Shown piece after piece: positions 13,724 through 20,222 of a stretch of 52,640 bases of DNA. Source of the stretch: CAZPUR01 sp964589815. GTDB taxonomy: Bacteria; Patescibacteriota; Microgenomatia; UBA1400. The stretch lies in NCBI GenBank assembly GCA_964589815.1, contig CAZPUR010000007.1, positions 1 through 52,640 of the forward strand, read 5' to 3'. Each line of letters begins with the position of its first letter. Positions within the stretch are counted from its first letter, which is position 1. The notes beneath the pieces were generated by a model. It was given only the letters and a program-made list of their open reading frames with translations. It was not told the origin of the DNA and did no database searches. A program made the position numbers and the translations under genes.

Positions 13724-14459
13724 AAGGAAGGTTAAAAATATTATCTTTGCCCACTGGTGAAATAGTCTTAATCGGTTCAATCTTCCGGTAATGGGTAATT
13801 TCATCAAGAATTTCTTTTTCTTTTTCTGTCAATAAAGGTACTGGCTTATCGATCTCTCCCAGCATCTCCGGCAAAGTTTGATAATATACCCTCACATTCA
13901 GGCTGGCACTGCCTTTTTCTAAAGCAATAGTAAAACTTTCAATTTTCATTAAAGGAGTGGTCGTTTCTAGGCCGCTGATAAAAGCGGTTATATTTTCAAT
14001 CTTGCCCTCAATGACAAAATTAATTAAAAAATCCTGCAGGCCCGCTTTTTTAGCTTCACTTTCGCTCGGCTCCCTCTTTTTTAATTTTGATGATACTCGA
14101 GAAGAAATTTTAATTGTGCCTGGATTTAAGGTAATGCCTCCAAAAGTAACATTTTTTTCTTTTGCCAGTTGACTTAAAGAAGCAATCAGATTCAAAATAG
14201 GTTTCTCTGAAGGAAAAACCTCCTCCATCTTGGCTACCCTCTTGGTTACTTCTACTTCATCCAGGCTCTGCAATAACTGGCTTTTTTTATTTAGGCTTTC
14301 GAACTGCTCTCGTAATTTTTTGTTCTCTAGCCTTAATTGCAAGCTATTTCTCAAAATTGGTCTGAAAACAGTTACGCTTAAGAAAAAAACAACCACGATT
14401 ACTAAAATGGGAACTAAATTCTCTCTGATTTGTTCTTTTTTTAGTTCTTTAAATTGCAT
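13710..14459 (-). CDS. pilO: Type IV pilus assembly protein, PilO-like
   Basis: Inner-membrane alignment subcomplex component. It has a short cytoplasmic head, one membrane segment (about residues 15-33), a coiled coil (NKKLREQFESLNKKSQLL) and a small periplasmic domain. The 249-residue length and the position after pilM-pilN support the assignment more than any single motif. Its ATG is next to the end of pilN. The 3' end overlaps khpA. Confidence 0.8.
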   Translation of the reverse strand: MQFKELKKEQIRENLVPILVIVVVFFLSVTVFRPILRNSLQLRLENKKLREQFESLNKKSQLLQSLDEVEVTKRVAKMEEVFPSEKPILNLIASLSQLAKEKNVTFGGITLNPGTIKISSRVSSKLKKREPSESEAKKAGLQDFLINFVIEGKIENITAFISGLETTTPLMKIESFTIALEKGSASLNVRVYYQTLPEMLGEIDKPVPLLTEKEKEILDEITHYRKIEPIKTISPVGKDNIFNLPFNLP

Positions 14460-15011
14460 TTATTCTCCGAGGTAAAACTGCAAAATAGTGTTAAACTGGT
14501 AGGGATTTTCAAAGCCGTAGCTTATTCCTCTAACTTTAACCTCTTTAACCTTTAAAAAACTATCGTCTTCTTTTTCATAAAGATTAGCTAAGAAATTTTT
14601 TAAAATTTTAAAATTTAAGCAGGAACCAGAAAGATTGACCTTACCGTCTTCTTCAATGTTAAATCCGTCTACCGCCGTCCCTTCTGGTAAAAGATGAAGT
14701 ATCGTTTTCACAATTTCTTGATTTTTTCTCTGAGAATTAATGATTTGGGTTAAAGACTTGGTTTTTAAAGTTAAATAAACCTGCTTTGACTCAATTGAAC
14801 GCAAGCTCTCGATCAACGCCTCCTGTTGTTTAATCTTTTCATTAAGGTTTTGGTTGCCTCTATTGGTTAAAAGATGATAAGAAAAAACGGCAGAAATAAC
14901 TAAACCATAACTAGCCAAAGTTATTAAAGACCAAGTTTTAATAAGAAAAAGCCTACGGGCTTTTTTTCTTAATTTAACCAGACTGTCTTTGAAAAAGTTA
15001 ATATCTTTCAT
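14460..15011 (-). CDS. pilN: Type IV pilus assembly protein, PilN-like
   Basis: Bitopic inner-membrane protein expected to contact PilM with its cytoplasmic N-terminus. The sequence opens MKDINFFKDSLVKLRKKARR, has one membrane segment (about 25-47), a coiled coil and a compact ferredoxin-like periplasmic domain. The classical PilN motif for PilM binding is represented by INFF. It abuts pilO and starts one base after pilM's stop, so pilM-N-O are coupled. Confidence 0.8.
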   Translation of the reverse strand: MKDINFFKDSLVKLRKKARRLFLIKTWSLITLASYGLVISAVFSYHLLTNRGNQNLNEKIKQQEALIESLRSIESKQVYLTLKTKSLTQIINSQRKNQEIVKTILHLLPEGTAVDGFNIEEDGKVNLSGSCLNFKILKNFLANLYEKEDDSFLKVKEVKVRGISYGFENPYQFNTILQFYLGE

Positions 15012-15012
15012 C

Positions 15013-16029
15013 TCATTCTTCCTCCCTTAAGGCTAGGCCTATAACGGTGGCAAACTTAGGTTTATTTTTAATCTCTTCTATTCTCTTTTCTGAGGTTAAA
15101 TTTTTAAAAGGATCAAAAGTGCCCACCTCCAGATTTAAACTTTGGGCTAAATAAGAATTAAGGCCAGGCAGTAGGGCTCCTGCTCCGGAAACAAATAAAA
15201 TGTTTATTTTCCCTCCTAATATTTTCTGAGAAAAATAATCCTGCGTTTTTTTCAACTCAGTCACGATCACATTAAAAGTGGGCAATAATGAACGTCTGAT
15301 TTTGCCCTCTAGAGCTTCAGGCTCTAAACCGTAGGTATTTTTGTATTGCTCTGCTTTAAAAAAATCCATATTAAGGTCTCTAACAATGGCCCGGGTTAAA
15401 GCTTCACCGGCAGTTTTTAAAGTCCGCGTCAAAATGATGTTCCCTTGATAAAAGGAAAGGATTTTACTCGTCTGATGGCCTAAATCTAAAACCAAACAGT
15501 CTCCTCCAGAACTATTCTTCACCGTCCGGGCCAAGGCGAAAATTTCTGTTTCGAGAGCCACTGGGGTCAAACCAGCCATATTAATAATTTCTGACATTTG
15601 TTTAATGGCGTTTTTTTGGGCCGCCACCAGCATCACTTCCATATTCTTATCTTTTCCTTTTGGCTGGGAAGAAATCACAATATATTCTAGCCTTACTTCA
15701 GTCAAAGGCACAGGAATATATTGCTCCGCTTCGAAATTGATCGCTGAAGCCAACTCTGTTTCTGAAAGAAAAGGAAGCTCAATCACTTGAGAGAAAACCG
15801 CCGTCTCCGGTAAAGACAAGACGACATTGCTGGTCGTTAATTTAATATGATCAACCAGTTTTTTAATGGCTGCTGCCATAGTTCTTTTGTCATTTAAAGA
15901 CTGGGAATAAAAATCAACCGGAGTTTTAATTTCTCCCAAAGTAACTAAACGGAAACTATTTCTTTTCCTTTCTATTTGAACGGCTTTAATTGAAGAAGAA
16001 CCGATGTCTAAACCAAAAACAGCAGGCAT
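15013..16029 (-). CDS. pilM: Type IV pilus assembly ATPase-like protein PilM
   Basis: Actin/FtsA-like cytoplasmic protein. VFGLDIGSSSIKAVQIER is the first nucleotide-binding motif, LVLDLGHQTSKILSF the second, and FVSGAGALLPGLNSYL the adenosine motif near the C-terminus. The 338-residue length fits. It heads the pilMNO group; the region upstream holds a transposon-like 126-bp inverted-repeat element. Confidence 0.92.
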   Translation of the reverse strand: MPAVFGLDIGSSSIKAVQIERKRNSFRLVTLGEIKTPVDFYSQSLNDKRTMAAAIKKLVDHIKLTTSNVVLSLPETAVFSQVIELPFLSETELASAINFEAEQYIPVPLTEVRLEYIVISSQPKGKDKNMEVMLVAAQKNAIKQMSEIINMAGLTPVALETEIFALARTVKNSSGGDCLVLDLGHQTSKILSFYQGNIILTRTLKTAGEALTRAIVRDLNMDFFKAEQYKNTYGLEPEALEGKIRRSLLPTFNVIVTELKKTQDYFSQKILGGKINILFVSGAGALLPGLNSYLAQSLNLEVGTFDPFKNLTSEKRIEEIKNKPKFATVIGLALREEE

Positions 16030-16069
16030 AATTAGTTATTAAGTTATTAAATTATTAAGTTATTAACCT

Positions 16070-16195
16070 GAATTACGAAATTAAAACTCTATTATTTAAT
16101 TGATTCTGAAACAAGTTCAGAACGACGTATCAGAGTAAGAAACAATTGTCATGCTGAATTCATTTCCGCATCTTCTCTGATGAATTTCGTAATTC
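16070..16195. mobile_element. MITE-like element with 13-bp perfect terminal inverted repeats
   Basis: GAATTACGAAATT (16070-16082) and its exact reverse complement AATTTCGTAATTC (16183-16195) bound a 126-bp non-coding stretch. Inside lie two copies of the palindromic repeat also found in the aminotransferase gene (16102-16126 and 16148-16172). No obvious target-site duplication was identified. Confidence 0.5.
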
Positions 16196-16252
16196 GCATT
16201 TATTAGTAAAAAACTGCTCATAACCAATAACTCAATAGCTCATTTCTTATTT

Positions 16253-16987
16253 CTATTCTATCTCTCCTTGAGCAAATAAAACATAATCAAAAATCGGTGG
16301 TAAAGCTGGCAAAGTCCGAGTTACTTCAATGGTACTGGTTTTTACTTCTGTTTCTGGAGTCAAAGCTGAGGATGCCTGCGAATTAATCTGATGGCCTTGA
16401 ATGGGTAAAGACCCAGAGGCTGGCGTCACCGTCACCGTGGTGTTATTACATAAAGCTTTAATTCTCAATAAAACCTGGTTGACCCCTACGGGCAAATTGT
16501 CAATCAAATTACTGCCAAGGGCGCTGAAGCCGTTAGCACAAGTTCCTCCTTGACTATAAGCCCCTCGCGCAACGCTATTATCGTTGCTAAAAATAATTAC
16601 TTCTAGGGCGGCATTATTTCCTGCCGCTGCTTCTTCCGTCCATTCAATGTCTACCGTTCCATTAAAGCCATTAACATTAATGTTTATAAACTCACCTCTA
16701 GCTAAATCTGCGGTCACTCCGGTAGCACCGCCAATGCTTGCTACGTCAATTTCTGTCTCAATCCCTTCTACTGTAATCACGGTATTAGAAGGCATACTTT
16801 CAATATCTTTTAAGGCCGTTTCTATGCCTGCTTCGGCCGCAGAAAAAACCCGAATCGCTTCTTCTTCATCTTTGGAAACACTGATATCAGTAATTGAATG
16901 AGAAATTAAAGATAAACCCACGGTTAAAACTGTCACCATAATCAAAAGAATAACTAAGGCCACCTGGCCCGATTTATATTTTCTCAT
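16253..16987 (-). CDS. PilX-like pilus assembly protein with prepilin-like N-terminus
   Basis: The N-terminus KYKSGQVALVILLIMVTVL is prepilin-like: a short basic head, Gly before the hydrophobic helix, but no Glu at +5. The extended helix continues to about residue 50 (AAEAGIETALKDI), as in PilX-type minor pilins, followed by a beta-rich domain. The ATG at 16987 is preferred over the TTG at 17026, which would add an unlikely N-terminus. It follows the PilW-like gene in the minor-pilin cluster. Confidence 0.7.
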   Translation of the reverse strand: MRKYKSGQVALVILLIMVTVLTVGLSLISHSITDISVSKDEEEAIRVFSAAEAGIETALKDIESMPSNTVITVEGIETEIDVASIGGATGVTADLARGEFININVNGFNGTVDIEWTEEAAAGNNAALEVIIFSNDNSVARGAYSQGGTCANGFSALGSNLIDNLPVGVNQVLLRIKALCNNTTVTVTPASGSLPIQGHQINSQASSALTPETEVKTSTIEVTRTLPALPPIFDYVLFAQGEIE

Positions 16988-17027
16988 CCTAAAATAATCA
17001 TACTCAATCAAGGGGGCTGGTGTCAAA

Positions 17028-17534
17028 TTAATAATTGCGCAAAGAAACCGTAGTAGAAAAGTTCAAGGCTGGATTATCGTCTTTTGACAAACTAAAACTA
17101 ATGGCTACAATTTGGGGACCGAATTGAGAAGCAGTACAGTTAAACAAAGCCGTGCCGCAATCAAGAGTCACATCAGCGCCGATCAAATTTTTAGGTTCAC
17201 TGTCTTGGGTTAAAATCAAACCAGAGTCACATTCAAGGCTATAATTAACGGTTGCTTCTCCGTCTTGATGTTGAAAATCCAGGCTGTTGCTGCTGCTGCC
17301 ACCGGCTTCACAAGTAGAAGTAATCTGGCTGGCATTCCTAATTTTATCAGCCATAATCCTTAGGGCCTGGTCGCCGGTTTGTTTTGTCTGGATAATCGCC
17401 CTGGCTTTTCGATTAACCCGTAAAATCCGAGTAAAAAGCTGCGTGGCACTCACGATTACCACTGCCACCAGACTAACGCTCACCAGCATTTCTACAAAAG
17501 TAAAGCCTCTTTGCTTGTTTTTATTTTTACTCAT
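17028..17534 (-). CDS. Prepilin-type protein, PilW/PilJ-like
   Basis: A classical class III signal: KQRGFTFVEMLVSVSLVAVVIV, with cleavage after Gly and Glu at +5, then an amphipathic helix (RKARAIIQTKQTGDQALRI in part). The 168-residue mature protein has a beta-rich C-terminal part with several cysteines. The order GspH-like, PilV-like, PilW-like, PilX-like resembles minor pilin operons that prime pilus assembly. Confidence 0.82.
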   Translation of the reverse strand: MSKNKNKQRGFTFVEMLVSVSLVAVVIVSATQLFTRILRVNRKARAIIQTKQTGDQALRIMADKIRNASQITSTCEAGGSSSNSLDFQHQDGEATVNYSLECDSGLILTQDSEPKNLIGADVTLDCGTALFNCTASQFGPQIVAISFSLSKDDNPALNFSTTVSLRNY

Positions 17535-17577
17535 AACTTGTTGAACTAATAACTAATAACTAATAACTTATTTCTCT

Positions 17578-18087
17578 TTAATTCCCCCATTTGCTTAAAA
17601 TTGTGGCCGATTGGACATTATGGTTTTTGCCTCCTTCTGACCAAGCCACCAAAACTTTTACCGCAGCAATGTCTGCTTCAGCATTGTCAAAATATAAACA
17701 ACGATAAAAAATCCCCACATTGGCTGAAGGTAGGGGAGAGGGAAGAGGTAAAATACAAGGACTGCAAGATTCAGTCCCGTCTAAACATTCTTCCTCATTG
17801 TAGCCATCAGGGTCGTTGATAAAAACCTCCCAGCTCGAAGCTTGGTCTCTTTCTTTTCTGACCACTTCTAATGCTTCTTGGGCATATTGATTGGCCAGGA
17901 CTAAGTCTTGGGCAAACTTGGCATTTCTAATGGCCATGACCGTACCAGAAGTTAAGGCCACTAAAACCAAAGCCACAATACTTAAAGACACTAATAGCTC
18001 TATTAACATTTGACCCTGACGCCAAGTTGCTGATGACTTAGTGTATATTTCCCAAAGGATCAAGGGTAATGGTTTTGCTTTTCCCAT
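17578..18087 (-). CDS. Prepilin-type protein, PilV-like
   Basis: The mature N-terminus is QMLIELLVSLSIVALVLVAL after Gly, with Glu at +5. The leader before it is unusually long (about 26 residues from the ATG at 18087) and overlaps the end of the GspH-like gene by 50 bp. A later TTG could give a shorter leader, so the start is uncertain. The C-terminal domain has cysteine-rich loops (CLDGTESCSPC). Confidence 0.75.
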   Translation of the reverse strand: MGKAKPLPLILWEIYTKSSATWRQGQMLIELLVSLSIVALVLVALTSGTVMAIRNAKFAQDLVLANQYAQEALEVVRKERDQASSWEVFINDPDGYNEEECLDGTESCSPCILPLPSPLPSANVGIFYRCLYFDNAEADIAAVKVLVAWSEGGKNHNVQSATILSKWGN

Positions 18088-18517
18088 TTTTGGATAAAAC
18101 AATTGGCAAAGGAGAAGGAAGATTAGTCCCTCCTCCTTTAACTAAGGGATAAAACTCAATGTCATTATTGGGCGAAACTGTTGCCCCGAAAAGATCGATT
18201 GCTACCGCCGAAGAGGGGAAAGTCTTGGGAGCAATCGTATTACACTCACCATACATGGTCGGCAAGGTGGCATTGGAAAGGTCTATATGCCAAGCTTCTA
18301 AAATATCCTCGTCCTTAGTGCAAATGGTGGTGTCTTTTTCATTGTTTTGAGCCTTAGAGGCGGCTAAACGAAAATAACTCTGCAATTCATCCGCCGCCCG
18401 GTCTACTGTTCTTTGTCGATTAAAATTGTGGTAAGAAGCCACGCCGATGGTTACCAAAACTCCAATAATACTAATTGTTACCAAGATTTCAATCAGAGTA
18501 TAACCATTTTGTTTCAT
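18038..18517 (-). CDS. Prepilin-type protein, GspH/FimT-like
   Basis: MKQNGYTLIEILVTISIIGV is a textbook prepilin leader with Glu at +5. The chosen ATG at 18517 overlaps the stop of the preceding pilin gene by 4 bp; the 40 extra upstream codons in the open frame lie inside that gene and are rejected. The protein is about 159 residues with a GspH-like globular domain (NLPSPLPIVLSKNGKSKTI in part). Confidence 0.85.
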   Translation of the reverse strand: MKQNGYTLIEILVTISIIGVLVTIGVASYHNFNRQRTVDRAADELQSYFRLAASKAQNNEKDTTICTKDEDILEAWHIDLSNATLPTMYGECNTIAPKTFPSSAVAIDLFGATVSPNNDIEFYPLVKGGGTNLPSPLPIVLSKNGKSKTITLDPLGNIH

Positions 18518-18921
18518 GGATTTCGAACGGTATAATCGGTTTCTGCTTCCATACCCACGCAAATGGAATAAGTCGAACCGCCCGAAGTATAAGCACTGCT
18601 GCCAGCATAGCTGGTCAAAGAGTTGCTGCTGCCGCAAATTTCGGTTCTGGGTGGCGGAGAAGGCAGGCTTTGAATGTAGTTAGGAACAACATTACTAAGG
18701 TTTCCGGTGGTAGGATAACTATCATTATCAGTATAATACATTTCCAAGGCCGATCTGATGGCTTCCAAATCAGCTTTTCTTTTACTATCCCTTGATTTCT
18801 TTTGGGCAGCTGAATAAGTACTCAAGCCAATGGTGGTCAAAATCCCAATAATACTCACCGCGATGAGGACTTCAATAAAAGTAAAACCAGCCTGTTTTTT
18901 TAATTCTTTTAAGAGAGACAT
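18514..18921 (-). CDS. Type IV pilin / pseudopilin (PulG-like)
   Basis: A 135-residue prepilin: KKQAGFTFIEVLIAVSIIGIL with Glu at +5, followed by SAAQKKSRDSKRKADLEAIR and a Tyr-rich helix end ALEMYYTDNDSYPT, the usual G-type pseudopilin layout. Two cysteines in the C-terminal part could form a disulfide loop. It lies two bases after the next upstream pilin gene and the two share their architecture, suggesting tandem duplication. Confidence 0.87.
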   Translation of the reverse strand: MSLLKELKKQAGFTFIEVLIAVSIIGILTTIGLSTYSAAQKKSRDSKRKADLEAIRSALEMYYTDNDSYPTTGNLSNVVPNYIQSLPSPPPRTEICGSSNSLTSYAGSSAYTSGGSTYSICVGMEAETDYTVRNP

Positions 18922-18923
18922 TT

Positions 18924-19289
18924 TTACTGTAAGTTTCTGATGGTTACTGTTGGCCCTGACTCCAAAACCACCGCTTTTGAATAACTGGTGGCATTACTAG
19001 TAAAACCACTGGTATAACTTTCCTCTTTTGGGCCTACGGGCCAAGCATTGTTAGGGAAATAGCTGTTTAAGTCATTTAAGTTGGTCGGATAAGCGTAGCT
19101 GTGATCTTCATAATACTGTTCCATCGCCGTTTGAATGGATTTTAAATCAGCCCTTCTTTTAGTATCCCGGGCTCTCTTTTGAGAATTGGTAAAACTGGCC
19201 AAACCCGCGGCCACTAAAAGCCCTATGATGGAAATCACCACTAAAATTTCAATTAGAGTAAAGCCTGACCTTGGCTTTATTTTTTTCAT
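18924..19289 (-). CDS. Type IV pilin, candidate major pilin
   Basis: A 121-residue prepilin with KPRSGFTLIEILVVISIIGL and the SQKRARDTKRRADLKSIQ helix. It has no cysteine pair. The ATG is preceded by AAGGAGGTGA, the strongest ribosome-binding site among the pilin genes, which favours high expression and a role as the major subunit. It follows the prepilin peptidase gene by 11 bp. Confidence 0.87.
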   Translation of the reverse strand: MKKIKPRSGFTLIEILVVISIIGLLVAAGLASFTNSQKRARDTKRRADLKSIQTAMEQYYEDHSYAYPTNLNDLNSYFPNNAWPVGPKEESYTSGFTSNATSYSKAVVLESGPTVTIRNLQ

Positions 19290-19300
19290 CTTTCACCTCC

Positions 19301-20134
19301 TTAAATAATTTCAAAAAGGAGGCCGAAAATAGTTCCTAAAACTAGAAACGGCCCGAAAGGAATTTGGCTTTTCAGCTTTTTTTTACCGAATATTATCAGT
19401 ATGCCACCAAACAAAGCCCCTGTCAAGAAAGCAAAACTTAGGGCATATAAAATTTGAGGGAAACCTAAAATTAACCCCATTAAAAAAGCTAGCTTGACAT
19501 CACCGATGCCCATCCCTTTACCCTTAGTAATTAAGACTAAGCCTAAAAAAAACAAGGCGGCTAAAACTGCGGCTGTGAACCAAGACCAATTAAGCATAGC
19601 GGTATAACGATAATTGGCTAAAATTCTTAAAAAACTTAAAAAAACCGCCCCTAAAACCGCAGTATCCGGAATGATTTGATATCTTAAATCGGCTATAAAG
19701 ATAGCTAAAAAGCAGGCGCCTAAACCCAGCCAGATTAACAAAGACAAAAAACTGAAAAAACCCTCAAAACGGGAGAAAAAATTAACTTGGCTTTGAATCA
19801 AAAAATAAACCCAAACAAATTCAACTCCGGTTAGAAATTCTACGAGAGGATATTGGAGGGGAATGTTTTTTTGGCAAAAACGACAGCGGCCTCTAAGTAA
19901 AATAAAAGAGAGGAGGGGAATGTTGTCAAACCAGGAAAGTTTCTTTTTGCAATAATCACAATATGATCTTCCTCGAACCCAGCTAGGCAGCCACTTCTTA
20001 AAACTCTTAAGCCTGCCGGCTGGCAAGGCAGGCTTTAAGATTCTAAGGCCCTCGTCCTTCGCTTCTCGATAAATAAGCACATTCAAAAAACTACCGACAC
20101 AAAGACCTAAAACAAAAAGCAATAAGTAAATCAT
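19301..20134 (-). CDS. pilD: Prepilin peptidase / N-methyltransferase
   Basis: Cleaves and methylates the prepilins encoded next to it. GSFLNVLIYR near the N-terminus, a zinc-binding pair CDYC - CRFC, and the aspartyl protease residues in FIADLRYQIIPD and GIGDVKLAFLMG are all visible, with about seven membrane segments. Between the N-terminal motif and the zinc region an in-frame KPALPAGRLKS segment is encoded by a palindromic repeat (20009-20035). Confidence 0.93.
   Translation of the reverse strand: MIYLLLFVLGLCVGSFLNVLIYREAKDEGLRILKPALPAGRLKSFKKWLPSWVRGRSYCDYCKKKLSWFDNIPLLSFILLRGRCRFCQKNIPLQYPLVEFLTGVEFVWVYFLIQSQVNFFSRFEGFFSFLSLLIWLGLGACFLAIFIADLRYQIIPDTAVLGAVFLSFLRILANYRYTAMLNWSWFTAAVLAALFFLGLVLITKGKGMGIGDVKLAFLMGLILGFPQILYALSFAFLTGALFGGILIIFGKKKLKSQIPFGPFLVLGTIFGLLFEII
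20009..20035 (-). repeat. Palindromic repeat inside pilD
   Basis: Arms AAGCCTGCC (20009-20017) and GGCAGGCTT (20027-20035) are perfect 9-bp inverted repeats. They encode a Pro-Ala-Leu-Pro-Ala-Gly stretch. The perfect palindrome at 29943-29966 carries the same GCCTGCC/GGCAGGC arms between genes. Confidence 0.75.
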
Positions 20135-20186
20135 AATCCCATTATAGGCATTGATTTATTTCTTGACAATGGTGATTAGCTACTTA

Positions 20187-20215
20187 TTGCGAGCCAACTA
20201 TCCAAATCTTATAAT
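20187..20215 (+). promoter_or_regulatory. Promoter of the YfhO-like gene, leaderless type
   Basis: TTGCGA (20187-20192), a 17-bp spacer and a perfect TATAAT (20210-20215). The ATG at 20223 begins seven bases after the -10 box, where transcription should start. No Shine-Dalgarno sequence precedes it. This supports choosing the ATG at 20223 rather than the longer frame from 20151. Confidence 0.7.
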
Positions 20216-20222
20216 AAAATCC

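Noticed and set aside
18518..18637. 40-residue N-terminal extension of the GspH-like prepilin.
   Set aside because: It lies inside the neighbouring pilin gene in another frame; the prepilin leader starts at the ATG at 18517.
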